Positions 46,258 to 58,179 of a stretch of 64,000 nt of DNA are shown piece by piece. Source of the stretch: Rothia mucilaginosa (GTDB lineage: Bacteria > Actinomycetota > Actinomycetes > Actinomycetales > Micrococcaceae); the NCBI RefSeq assembly GCF_001061665.1, contig NZ_JVSP01000002.1:277177-341176 (forward strand), given 5' to 3'. Position numbers and translations under genes: made by a program. The notes under the pieces are model-generated. The model saw only the letters and a program-made list of their open reading frames with translations, did not search any database and had not been told where the DNA came from. Within the stretch, counting starts at the first letter, position 1. The number at the start of each line of letters is the position of its first letter.

Positions 46258-47592
46258 ATGACCCACCCCTCCGAGCAACAGGCCGCACCGCTGTACTGCC
46301 CGCCCTGCACCCCCGAGCATGAGGAACGCACCGCGTACATTGACCTCGACGCCATCGAGCACAACGTGCGCCGCCTCAAGGATCTGATTGGCCCCCGCGT
46401 GCTCATCGCCATCGTCAAGGCGGACGCCTACGGCCACGGTGCCTACCCGGTGGCTCGTTCCGCTCTGGCCGCCGGCGCCGACATGCTCGGTCTCGTGCAC
46501 GTCAACGAGGCCCTGGAGCTGCGTGCCGACGGTATCGAAGCCCCCCTCATCGCCTGGCTGCACACCCCCTCCACCGACTTTGACGCGGCCCTGCGCGAGG
46601 GCGTTCGCCTGGGCGTCTCCGGCTGGGACCTGGAGGCGGTTGCCGCCGCCGCCGAACGCACCGGCGAGCGCGCCATCGTGCATCTGGCGGCCGATACCGG
46701 CCTGGGCCGCAACGGCGCCACGGTCGAAGAGTGGCCGGCCCTCGTGGCCCGCGCCGCCCAGCTGGAACGCGAGGGCCTGGTCCGCGTGGAGGGAATCTTC
46801 AGCCACCTGGCCGTGGCCGACGAACCCCTCCGCTCCGAAACCGCGGAGCAGCTGAAGGTTCTGGAGGGCTTCGTCGCACGGGCGAAGGATGCAGGTTTGA
46901 CCCCCGAGCTCGTGCACCTGGCCAACTCTCCCGCAACCCTGACCGCCGCCCTGGACGGCTGGCAGGCCGACGAGAGCCTGCTCGTCGACGGCGTGCGTTG
47001 CGGCCTGGCCCTCTACGGCCTCTCTCCGCTTCCCGAGGCGACCTCCGCGGACCTGGGGCTTGAACCGGCCATGACGGTGAGCAGCTACATCGCCAACGTG
47101 AAGGAAGTTCCCGCAGGTCAGGGCGTTTCCTACGGCCTGCGCTACCACACCGAGAAGCCCACGACCCTGGCTCTGGTGCCCCTCGGCTACGCCGACGGCG
47201 TGCCCCGCATCGCGGAGAACGCGCCGGTGCGCATCTACCCCGGCGCACAGGACGAAGCGGCCGGGCGTATCCCCGCGGGACCGGAGGGTAAGAACTACCG
47301 AGTGGTGGGTCGCATCGCCATGGACCAGATGGTTGTCGACCTGGGCGAACCTGGCCTGAGTGACCCCGCCCTGGGGTACCTGGGTGCGCCCGCCATCCTT
47401 TTTGGTGCCGGTGAGAACCCGCCCGTGGAAGAATGGGCGGATGCTGCGCAGACCATTAACTACGAAATCGTGACCCGCATTTCGTACCGCGTGCCCCGTG
47501 TGTACGTGGGCGGCTCCTGGGTGGAGGCCGAACTCGACGGGCTCTGGGGCACCGAGACCGCCGAGACCGCAAACGAAGAGCGCGAGGGGTAA
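46258..47592 (+). CDS. alr: Alanine racemase
   Basis: Alr, 444 aa, makes D-alanine for peptidoglycan with a PLP cofactor bound to K54 in AIVKADAYGHG. AYIDLDAIEHNVRRLK opens the TIM barrel; HLAADTGLGRNG, VEGIFSHLAVAD and LVDGVRCGLALYGLSP follow, with VVGRIAMDQMVVDL in the C-terminal domain. It is slightly longer than the usual 370-390 aa owing to short loops and an Ala/Glu-rich tail. It heads a run with tsaE, as in many actinobacteria. Confidence 0.95.
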   Translation: MTHPSEQQAAPLYCPPCTPEHEERTAYIDLDAIEHNVRRLKDLIGPRVLIAIVKADAYGHGAYPVARSALAAGADMLGLVHVNEALELRADGIEAPLIAWLHTPSTDFDAALREGVRLGVSGWDLEAVAAAAERTGERAIVHLAADTGLGRNGATVEEWPALVARAAQLEREGLVRVEGIFSHLAVADEPLRSETAEQLKVLEGFVARAKDAGLTPELVHLANSPATLTAALDGWQADESLLVDGVRCGLALYGLSPLPEATSADLGLEPAMTVSSYIANVKEVPAGQGVSYGLRYHTEKPTTLALVPLGYADGVPRIAENAPVRIYPGAQDEAAGRIPAGPEGKNYRVVGRIAMDQMVVDLGEPGLSDPALGYLGAPAILFGAGENPPVEEWADAAQTINYEIVTRISYRVPRVYVGGSWVEAELDGLWGTETAETANEEREG

Positions 47593-47594
47593 AG

Positions 47595-48212
47595 ATGTCT
47601 GAGTATGTCTCTGCCGCCCTCGACCTGGACGTGACCGGGCCCGAGCACACGCGCCGCCTGGCGCTCGCCCTGGCGGAATACCTCAAGTCCGGGGACGTGC
47701 TCCTACTCTCCGGTGAGCTCGGCGCGGGCAAGACCACGTTCACCCGCTCCCTGGGGGAGGGGCTGGGCGTGCGCGAGGGCGTTATCTCCCCGACCTTCGT
47801 GCTCTCCCGCGTGCACCCGAACCTGCCGGGGGGCCCCCGGCCCGGCGGACCCGACCTGGTGCACGTGGACGCCTACCGCCTCTCCAGCGCCGAGGAGCTC
47901 GACGACCTGGACCTGGAGTTCTCCCTGCCGCGCTCGGTGACCGTCATCGAGTGGGGTCGCGGCAAGGCCGAGCACCTGAGCGATTCCCGCCTAGAGCTGG
48001 ACTTTACCCGCCTGACCGGTGCCGATGCGCGCTTTGCCTACTCGGAGGAATTCAGTTGGGACGACGAAGATGAGAGCGTAGCCGAGGACGGCTCGGATGG
48101 TGAGGACCTCGAGGCGGATGTGCCCGAGCCTCGCCTGCTGCGCGTGCGCGCCTTCGGCCCCCGCTGGGAGGGTACCTTCGAGGAGCTCGCCGACCGACTC
48201 CGCGAGGCGTAG
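47595..48212 (+). CDS. tsaE: tRNA t6A synthesis ATPase TsaE
   Basis: TsaE (YjeE), 205 aa, powers the TsaBDE complex that adds the threonylcarbamoyl group to A37 of tRNA. The P-loop is LLSGELGAGKTTFTRSLGEG (38-57); ISPTFVLSRVHP, VHVDAYRLSSAEELDDLDLE and VTVIEWGRG are family blocks. It is longer than usual (about 150 aa) because of an acidic C-terminal stretch (EDESVAEDGSDGEDLEADVP). It starts 2 nt after alr. Confidence 0.93.
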   Translation: MSEYVSAALDLDVTGPEHTRRLALALAEYLKSGDVLLLSGELGAGKTTFTRSLGEGLGVREGVISPTFVLSRVHPNLPGGPRPGGPDLVHVDAYRLSSAEELDDLDLEFSLPRSVTVIEWGRGKAEHLSDSRLELDFTRLTGADARFAYSEEFSWDDEDESVAEDGSDGEDLEADVPEPRLLRVRAFGPRWEGTFEELADRLREA

Positions 48213-48291
48213 CCCCCCCCCACAGATATGGCGGGCGGCCCGCTGAGGGATAAGCCTCCCGGAGCCCCTCGGGTACCGCGTATCGCTCCCG

Positions 48292-48322
48292 GCGCACCCG
48301 CCGGGGGCCTCGGCGGGTGCGC
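48292..48322 (+). terminator. Hairpin between tsaE and tsaB
   Basis: GCGCACCCGCC (48292-48302) pairs exactly with GGCGGGTGCGC (48312-48322). It ends 3 nt before the tsaB -10 box and covers the -35 position. Confidence 0.65.
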
Positions 48323-48324
48323 GT

Positions 48325-48330
48325 TAGAAT
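48325..48330 (+). promoter_or_regulatory. -10 box of leaderless tsaB
   Basis: TAGAAT lies 6 nt before the GTG of tsaB; the GGGAGG in between directly abuts the start codon and is too close for ribosome binding. No -35 match is seen. Confidence 0.45.
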
Positions 48331-48336
48331 GGGAGG

Positions 48337-49125
48337 GTGCTAGTACTTGCCCTTGATTCATCCGCCACCGCATCCGTGGCGCTCGCCCGCGTGCACGGCT
48401 CCGAAGCCGGTGCTTCCTTTGATATTCTGGCCCGCTTCGAGAGCGAAGATACCCGCTCCCACGCCGAAGTCATGGCCCCCTTCGCCCACGCCGCCCTGCA
48501 GGAGGCCGGCGTGCGCGGCGAGGAACTGGACGCGATTCTGACCGGTACCGGGCCCGGCCCCTTCACCGGCCTGCGCGCCGGTATTGTCACCGCGCGCGCC
48601 CTGGGATTTGCTTGGTCCGTGTCCGTGTACGGCATGATGAGTCTGACCGCTCTGGCCGAGCGTGCCTATCAAGAACGGGTATTCGCTCAGGGCGGGGGAG
48701 CCGGCGAGGCGGAAGGCGCTGAGCTGCTGGTCGCCTCCGATGCGCGCCGCCGCGAGGTCTACTCCGCACGCTACCGCGTCAACGCCGAGGGCTACAGCCT
48801 GGTGGACGGGCCGACCGTGAGCCCCGCCTCCGAAATTCTGCCCGGTGAGGGCCCCTCCTACGCCTACGGCTACGGTGCCGGCCTGTACGCCGAAACCCTG
48901 CGCGAATTGGGCTGGGATCTTGTGGAAGCGGGGGAGGGAATCCACCCCCACGCCGAGTACCTGCTGGCTGCCGCGGCACGACGGGGCCTTGACGCCCTGA
49001 GCCCCGACACCTCAGCCCTGTACCTGCGTGACTCCGATGCGAAGATCCCCGCCGCGATGCTGGCCCGCCAGCAGAAGCAGGCCGCACGGGCTACCGCACA
49101 AACTGTCGGGCAGAGGGAGGGCTAA
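48337..49125 (+). CDS. tsaB: tRNA t6A synthesis protein TsaB
   Basis: TsaB (YeaZ), 262 aa, is the inactive homologue of TsaD that holds the complex together. The ASKHA-like N-terminus is VLALDSSATASVALA; RSHAEVMAPFAHAAL and TGTGPGPFTGLRAGIVTARA are hallmarks. The GTG start gives the normal N-terminus. Its stop overlaps the ATG of rimI by one base. Confidence 0.93.
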   Translation: MLVLALDSSATASVALARVHGSEAGASFDILARFESEDTRSHAEVMAPFAHAALQEAGVRGEELDAILTGTGPGPFTGLRAGIVTARALGFAWSVSVYGMMSLTALAERAYQERVFAQGGGAGEAEGAELLVASDARRREVYSARYRVNAEGYSLVDGPTVSPASEILPGEGPSYAYGYGAGLYAETLRELGWDLVEAGEGIHPHAEYLLAAAARRGLDALSPDTSALYLRDSDAKIPAAMLARQQKQAARATAQTVGQREG

Positions 49126-49694
49126 TGAGCGCAGCCGAGAACTCCACTGAGAACTCTGAAAACATCGTGCGGGACGGTCTGGCCATAGGTGCTCGCCTGC
49201 GCGTGGCTGAGCTGCCCGATGTGCAGGCCATGCATGCCATGGAGACCACCCTATTCCCCGCCGACGCCTGGCACATCGACATGTTCCTGGCGGAAATCAC
49301 CCACCCGACCCGCACGTACTACCTGCTGGAGATCCCCGCGAAGAACGCGGTGGGTGATGACTCGGAGGCCGTTACCGAACGGTACTTCACCGATGGGGAA
49401 GATACCTGGCTCGCTATCGGCTATTGCGGCACCATGGTGGTCGCCGATACCGCTGACGTGCAGACCATCGGTGTGCTTCCCGAGTACGAGGGGCACGGCT
49501 TCGGCCGGGCCATGCTCGAGCAGATGCACGCGAGAGCCAGCGAGCTGGGGGCCGAGCGCATCCTGCTGGAGGTGCGTGCCGACAACCCGCGCGCCCAGCG
49601 CCTCTACGAACGTAACGGCTACCGCCAGATTCACGTGCGCCGCCGCTACTACGATGACGGGACCGACGCCATTATCATGGAATGTGCGTTCTAG
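49125..49694 (+). CDS. rimI: GNAT N-acetyltransferase, RimI type
   Basis: The 189-aa acetyltransferase is of the family that acetylates the N-terminus of ribosomal protein S18 or other proteins. The acetyl-CoA loop is VLPEYEGHGFGRAMLEQMHA (a Q/ExxGxG/A variant), followed by ERILLEVRADNPRAQRLYER and NGYRQIHVRRRYY. The order tsaB-rimI-tsaD is typical of the t6A cluster. The exact substrate cannot be told. Confidence 0.88.
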   Translation: MSAAENSTENSENIVRDGLAIGARLRVAELPDVQAMHAMETTLFPADAWHIDMFLAEITHPTRTYYLLEIPAKNAVGDDSEAVTERYFTDGEDTWLAIGYCGTMVVADTADVQTIGVLPEYEGHGFGRAMLEQMHARASELGAERILLEVRADNPRAQRLYERNGYRQIHVRRRYYDDGTDAIIMECAF

Positions 49695-49750
49695 ATAGCA
49701 CGGTATTCCCCCTCATTCCTCAGCCATTTTCTTCACCACAGCATTACTAC

Positions 49751-49773
49751 GCGCGGCCGACGTGAGGCCGCGC
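49751..49773 (+). other. Hairpin in the tsaD leader
   Basis: GCGCGGCC-N7-GGCCGCGC, a perfect 8-bp stem 16 nt before the tsaD ATG. It could modulate translation of tsaD. Confidence 0.4.
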
Positions 49774-49789
49774 GACAGAAAGACGAACT

Positions 49790-50890
49790 ATGAGCACTCG
49801 CGAACCCCTCGTGTTGGGCATTGAATCCTCCTGCGACGAGACCGGAATCGGCATTGTGCGCGGCGCGCAGCTGCTGAGCAACACCATTTCCTCCTCGATG
49901 GAGGAGCACGTGCGCTTCGGCGGCGTAATTCCTGAGATCGCCTCTCGCGCCCACCTGGATGCGATGATTCCCGCCCTCAAGGCGGCACTCGCCGAAGCGG
50001 ACATTACCCTCGACGAAGTGGACGCCATCGCCGTGACCGCGGGTCCCGGTCTGGCCGGTGCCCTCATGGTGGGTGTTTCCGCGGCAAAGGCGCTCGCCAT
50101 CGCCACCGGCAAGCCCCTCTACGGCATTAACCACCTGGTCGCGCACGTTGGCGTTGGCCTGCTCGAGGACAACGGCACCGAGGACGGCTCCGACCTGCTG
50201 GCCAACGCCGGCTCGGGCGGCCTGGGCGCGCTTCTGGTTTCTGGTGGTCACACCGAAATCCTGCAGGTGCGCGACATTACCTCCGATGTGCGCCTGCTCG
50301 GCGCAACCCTGGATGACGCCGCCGGCGAGGCCTACGACAAGATCGCCCGCCTGCTCGGCCTCAACTACCCGGGCGGCCCCGCCATCGACCGCGCCGCCGC
50401 AGAGGGCAACCGCAACGCCTTCGTGTTCCCGCGCGGCCTGTCGAACCGCAAATTCATGGGCACCGCCGAGAACCCCGGAGAGCATCGCTACGACTTCTCC
50501 TTCTCGGGCCTGAAGACCGCAGTGGCGCGCGTGATTGAGAGCTTCGAAGCCGCCGGTGAAGAGGTCCCGGTTGCTGATATCGCCGCCTCCTTCCAAGAAG
50601 CGGTCGTGGACGTCATCACCAAGAAGGCGATGCTCGCCTGCCGCGAGCAGGGCATGAAGACCCTGCTACTCGGCGGTGGCGTGGCGGCAAACTCGCGTCT
50701 GCGCGAGCTGCTGGCCGCCCGATGCGCCTCCGAGGGTGTGCGCCTAATCATTCCGAAGTTCACCCTGTGCACCGACAACGGCGCGATGGTTGCCGCCCTG
50801 GGCGCCCGCCTGGTCGCCGCGGGCCGCGAGCCCTCGGGCGTGGACTTCACGACGGACTCCTCGCTGCCGGTGACCACCGTCTGCTTCTAA
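49790..50890 (+). CDS. tsaD: tRNA N6-threonylcarbamoyladenosine transferase TsaD
   Basis: TsaD, 366 aa, transfers threonylcarbamoyl to A37. The metal-binding ligands are in [10 protein letters not shown] and [53 protein letters not shown] and FSGLKTAV are family motifs, and [14 protein letters not shown] closes the active site. Length is a little above the usual 340 aa. It completes the TsaBDE set in this locus. Confidence 0.96.
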   Translation: MSTREPLVLGIESSCDETGIGIVRGAQLLSNTISSSMEEHVRFGGVIPEIASRAHLDAMIPALKAALAEADITLDEVDAIAVTAGPGLAGALMVGVSAAKALAIATGKPLYGINHLVAHVGVGLLEDNGTEDGSDLLANAGSGGLGALLVSGGHTEILQVRDITSDVRLLGATLDDAAGEAYDKIARLLGLNYPGGPAIDRAAAEGNRNAFVFPRGLSNRKFMGTAENPGEHRYDFSFSGLKTAVARVIESFEAAGEEVPVADIAASFQEAVVDVITKKAMLACREQGMKTLLLGGGVAANSRLRELLAARCASEGVRLIIPKFTLCTDNGAMVAALGARLVAAGREPSGVDFTTDSSLPVTTVCF

Positions 50891-50917
50891 ACTGCCTGCT
50901 TCTAAAAAAGCTCGTAG

Positions 50918-50963
50918 AAATGCCTCGGCACAGTCTCATGATGACTGCGCCGAGGCATTTTAC
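50918..50963. terminator. Terminator after tsaD
   Basis: AAATGCCTCGGC (50918-50929) pairs with GCCGAGGCATTT (50949-50960); inner CAGTC/GACTG extends it. It sits between converging genes. Confidence 0.9.
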
Positions 50964-50990
50964 GTATCTAAGTTTTCTTCCCGCGAGGGG

Positions 50991-52139
50991 TTAGCGCAGC
51001 GCTCGCGCACGAGACTGCGCGGCAACGTCTAGCGCCACCTCACGCATCGAGCCGGTGCGCTCGAACACTGCACGCTGGCGGTCGGCTCCCGTACCTTCCG
51101 CAAGGATGCGGCGCACCTGTGCCAGCTCCACCTCGCAGTCCAGGTCGCGGGCCACCGGCTCCAGCTCGGGCAGCAGCAGTTCAAAGTCCTCGCGCAAGGT
51201 GCGCTGCTCCGGCGCGTTGGAAACCACGATCTTTGCCTCCAGGCCGTAGCGGGCCACGCGCCACTTATTCTCCTGCGCGTGCCAGGGGGCCAGCACCTCG
51301 GGCTTGTCGCCGGCCTCAATGCGGCGGGAGAAGTACTCCACCAGGCACTGGGTGAACGCCACAACCGCGGCAACATCCGGCAGGGAGGCCAGGCCGTCGC
51401 AATAGCGCATCTCGATGGTGCCGTAGCGCGGAACCGGGCGAACATCCCAACGGTCCTCACTCGGGTCGTTAATCACGTCGGTCGCCACGAGTGAATCCAG
51501 GTACTCGCTGTACTGCTCCCAGGTGTCGAAGTGGAAGGGCAGGCCGTTGGTCGGCAGCTGCTGGTAGAGCTGGGTGCGGTGCGAGGCGTAACCGGTGTCG
51601 ATGCCCTCCCAGTATGGGGAGGAGCAGGAGAGCGCCAGCAGGTGCGGCCCGTAGTTGGTGAGCGCGTCAACGAGCGGCAGAACCTTATCGCGAGAATCCA
51701 CACCCACGTGCACGTGCACGCCGTAGATGACCATGTGGCGGCCCCAATACTGGGCGCGCTCCACGACGCGCCGATAGCGTTCTTTGGCCACGACGGGCTG
51801 CTCGGACCAGCGGGAGAACGGGTGCGTGCCCGCCGGGTAGAACTCGATACCCAGCCCGTCGGTAATCTCGCGAATGGTGTCGGTCAACTCCTGCAGCTGG
51901 CGGCAGGCCTGCGCCACGGTCGTGCAGACGCCGGTAATGACCTCGATGGTGTTCTCCAGGAATTCCCCGGTCACGTGTGCCCGGTCGGAGGCGGGCTCCA
52001 GCAGTTCGGGGCGGCGCTCGCGCAGGATGCCGAGCACCTCTGCGGCGCGCTGGGTCAGTTCGCCGCTTTCACGGTCGATGAGTGCAATCTCCCATTCCAC
52101 GCCGAGGGTAGACTGAGGGGAGGAAGCAAAGTCGATCAT
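50991..52139 (-). CDS. YbdK-type carboxylate-amine ligase (GCS2 family)
   Basis: The 382-aa protein belongs to the glutamate-cysteine ligase 2 / YbdK family. STLGVEWEIALIDRESGEL, EFLENTIEVITGVC, VHVHVGVDSRDKVLPLVDAL and EMRYCDGLASLPDVAAV form the ATP-grasp-like active site region. The ATG at 52139 follows AGGAAAGG; a longer frame adds 12 residues. The actual substrate is uncertain: YbdK has only weak glutamate-cysteine ligase activity in vitro, and this organism has the mycothiol gene mshA. Confidence 0.88.
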   Translation of the reverse strand: MIDFASSPQSTLGVEWEIALIDRESGELTQRAAEVLGILRERRPELLEPASDRAHVTGEFLENTIEVITGVCTTVAQACRQLQELTDTIREITDGLGIEFYPAGTHPFSRWSEQPVVAKERYRRVVERAQYWGRHMVIYGVHVHVGVDSRDKVLPLVDALTNYGPHLLALSCSSPYWEGIDTGYASHRTQLYQQLPTNGLPFHFDTWEQYSEYLDSLVATDVINDPSEDRWDVRPVPRYGTIEMRYCDGLASLPDVAAVVAFTQCLVEYFSRRIEAGDKPEVLAPWHAQENKWRVARYGLEAKIVVSNAPEQRTLREDFELLLPELEPVARDLDCEVELAQVRRILAEGTGADRQRAVFERTGSMREVALDVAAQSRARALR

Positions 52140-52432
52140 AGGACCTTTCCTGCGTCTGGAAATAGTGTCGTACACAGTGCCGACTACGGAAGTTTGCTAT
52201 CGGTGAGATCTGCCCGGCAGGGGACTAGCTGGTGAGAGCCTACTCCGCGGGGGAGTACCTCTACTGGGCAGCATGTCTTTATCAGGCCCCGTATCTTTAT
52301 TAGGCACCGTATCTAGTGTACGGTCTGGCGGTGCTCAACGCCCTGTCGAGCGCAGAATCCGGAACCGGTACCGTAACGAATCGTCACGAACGGTAACCGA
52401 GTACGGTACTGGGCAGTCGGGGTTGGACGAGG
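52140..52432. other. Gap with repeated ACCGTA-type motifs
   Basis: No gene. Short repeats CCCGTATCTTTAT and CACCGTATCTAG (52290-52320) and inverted ACCGTA/TACGGT copies (about 52366-52408) are visible. They may be remnants or binding sites; the role is unknown. Confidence 0.4.
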
Positions 52433-53941
52433 CTAGAGCGGACGCACGTGCCAGCCGACTCGGCGAGAATCTCTGCCCGCGCCGATGCGCGTGAAGACCA
52501 GCGTCGCCGGGCGGTACGAGGACTCCTGCGCACCACCAGAAGAATTAGCGTTCTTTTTCTGTTTCTTCTTAGAAGGCTTAGAGCCCGCCAAACCCAGTAG
52601 ACGCGCACGCAGCTGCTCGGGAACAATATCCACGCCGCGCTTCTTAACCGTTAGCGCGGTAAAACCCTGCTCGCGCACCCATCGCTTCAACTGCTTCTCC
52701 TGCAGGGGAATCTCCTCCAGTACCTCGTAGCAGGTGACCAGCGGATGCTCCACCGGCTCGGTTGAGCATAGATAGGCCAGGTGCTCGTCCAGTAGCTGCG
52801 CGCCAATACTCTGCGCAAACTCGGCCACCAGGTGCGAGCGTACAATCGCGGGGGCGGGCTCCAGCAGGTACTCACCCGGCTGCGGCAGGGATACCGGAAC
52901 CTCCACGCTCCGCTCGGCCTCGGCCGCCGTGAGGGCGCTGCGGAAGCTCACCGCCTCGTAGGGTGGCAGCAGGTCGGCAACCTTGCCGGCCGCCTCGGCT
53001 GCGGACGGTACCCTATCAGCGGGGCCGGCGGGCAGCTCACGCACCGAGGTTGCCGTGCGAGCCACGCCCTCCTGAGCCAGCGCGTTAAACCAGAGCACCA
53101 ACTCGGCGAGGGAACCCTCCGACTGAATCCACTCCGCTTCAATGCGCGGTGCGGGGTTCGCCTCCGAAGCAATATTCTCGGGGGAGGGGATACCCTCGTG
53201 CGGAAAACCGGGCCCCAGCTTCACACCCATCGGCATGCCGGTGCGCGCCAGATTCAGCACGAACGAGAACGGGGGAGAGAACGCCTCCGGATCAAACAGG
53301 CGCTCCGTCTGAGCCTTCTTCGCACCGCGCAGCTCGCGGCGGGCCGGGTCCAACCACAGAATGGCGGGGGAGGCGCCCGCGCTATCGGTGAGGGGAGCCT
53401 CCGAGCCCGCACCGCTGGCGGGGTTGTAGGCGGTGACATCGCCCGAGTACACACGTGCCCGCGGGCAGAACGCCAGGTTTGCCGCGGCGAACGAGGCGGT
53501 CAGCGGATCGAGCTCCACCGCCACGACGGAACCGCGAGCCGCGGCGTAGACGGCGGTATCCGAGCCGATACCGCACCCCAGATCGGCCACGAGTCCTGGA
53601 ACCCGCGCGAGGCGGTCGGCGCGGTAGTGCGCAATCACCGGGCGGGTGGCCTGCTCGGAGGCCTCCTGTGTGAGCATGAGGGTGCGGGCGCGCTCGCCGA
53701 ACTTGGTGCGCGCACGGGTGCGAGCCTGCGCCAGGGAAATAATCTGTGCAGACTCCTCGGGGCTGAACCCGCGTGAACGCAGGGAGGTGACGGCGCCGAG
53801 GGTGTCGGAGCCCAGCGGGTAGAGCTCATCGGCTGCCGCGAGCGCGTTGTCGCTGAGGGGCAGCGGAGGAGCGGGAGAAAAACCGAACGGGTATTCTTCT
53901 ACAGGAAGAGCTCCGGGGGATGCGTTAGGGCTGTGGGGCAT
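52433..53941 (-). CDS. Class I SAM-dependent methyltransferase with THUMP-like C-terminus
   Basis: The 502-aa protein has a helical N-terminal part (about 1-115), a Rossmann methyltransferase core with LVADLGCGIGSDTAVYAAAR (motif I, about 119-138), VVAVELDPLTASFAAANL and ILWLDPARRELRG, and a C-terminal region (about 400-480) resembling the THUMP-like domain of actinobacterial relatives. It ends with a Lys-rich segment (SKPSKKKQKKN) and a short tail. It is probably an RNA methyltransferase; the target is not known. Start ATG is the only reasonable one. Confidence 0.85.
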   Translation of the reverse strand: MPHSPNASPGALPVEEYPFGFSPAPPLPLSDNALAAADELYPLGSDTLGAVTSLRSRGFSPEESAQIISLAQARTRARTKFGERARTLMLTQEASEQATRPVIAHYRADRLARVPGLVADLGCGIGSDTAVYAAARGSVVAVELDPLTASFAAANLAFCPRARVYSGDVTAYNPASGAGSEAPLTDSAGASPAILWLDPARRELRGAKKAQTERLFDPEAFSPPFSFVLNLARTGMPMGVKLGPGFPHEGIPSPENIASEANPAPRIEAEWIQSEGSLAELVLWFNALAQEGVARTATSVRELPAGPADRVPSAAEAAGKVADLLPPYEAVSFRSALTAAEAERSVEVPVSLPQPGEYLLEPAPAIVRSHLVAEFAQSIGAQLLDEHLAYLCSTEPVEHPLVTCYEVLEEIPLQEKQLKRWVREQGFTALTVKKRGVDIVPEQLRARLLGLAGSKPSKKKQKKNANSSGGAQESSYRPATLVFTRIGAGRDSRRVGWHVRPL

Positions 53942-54071
53942 GTCCCCATTTTACGGGCCTTCGCCCGGGGAGTTGTGCCCCCTGCCGGAGCCCGCCCGCC
54001 GGGCCGCCCCAGACCCGGTGCCGACCCCTGTTCGCCTTGCGGTGAAACGCTCCGGCGGAGGGCGGGTTTTC

Positions 54072-54113
54072 TTGACCGAAAGCACCGGTGAAACTAGAGT
54101 TGAGGTAGCACTC
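54072..54113 (+). promoter_or_regulatory. groES promoter with a half CIRCE-like site
   Basis: TTGACC (54072-54077), 17 nt, TAGAGT (54095-54100). TAGCACTC (54106-54113), matching the left half of the HrcA operator CIRCE, lies at the expected transcription start. The right half (GAGTGCTA) is not found at the proper distance. Confidence 0.6.
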
Positions 54114-54187
54114 GAGGCGGCCTTTTGGCGCATCACCGCGCCGCCGTCTCGCATCAAACGTTAATCCACAATCCGGAGGAACCGATT

Positions 54188-54475
54188 ATGGCCATCAAGC
54201 CGCTGGAAGACCGCGTCGTTATCAAGATCGAACAGGCTGAGCAGACCACCGCATCCGGTCTGGTCATCCCCGAGACTGCGAAGGAAAAGCCGCAGGAAGC
54301 ACGCGTTGTCGCCGTTGGCCCCGGCCGCGTGGATGAGAAGGGCAACCGCATCCCCGTTGACATCAAGGAAGGCGACGTTGTCGTGTTCTCCCGCTACGGT
54401 GGCACCGAGGTCAAGTACCAGGGCGAGGAGTACCTGATTCTCTCCGCACGCGACGTTCTGGCAATCGTCGACTAA
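54188..54475 (+). CDS. groES: Co-chaperonin GroES
   Basis: GroES, 95 aa, caps the GroEL cage. [20 protein letters not shown] fixes the ATG at 54188, about 7 nt after [26 protein letters not shown] is the mobile loop region and [20 protein letters not shown] the roof region. It is followed after 103 nt by groL. Confidence 0.98.
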   Translation: MAIKPLEDRVVIKIEQAEQTTASGLVIPETAKEKPQEARVVAVGPGRVDEKGNRIPVDIKEGDVVVFSRYGGTEVKYQGEEYLILSARDVLAIVD

Positions 54476-54557
54476 TTACTTCGAATACTCATGCGCCGTA
54501 CCGTTCACCCGGTGCGGCGCATGAGCTATCATCTGCCCCCTCATTTTCTTTCTGTGA

Positions 54558-58034
<3,477 letters not shown>

Positions 58035-58179
58035 GACGCATCACCAACGATGATTCGCCGCACGGCGTGCACACCGCGCGCCGTTGAGCCCGTCCCGTAC
58101 CCTCCCGGGTGCCGGGGCGGGCATCGGTGCGAATAACGCCCGGCGGCACCCCTCAAACCGAATTCGAAAGGATTCACCC

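Noticed and set aside
54106-54124. Complete CIRCE operator
   Set aside because: Only the left half is present; no GAGTGCTA at the required spacing.
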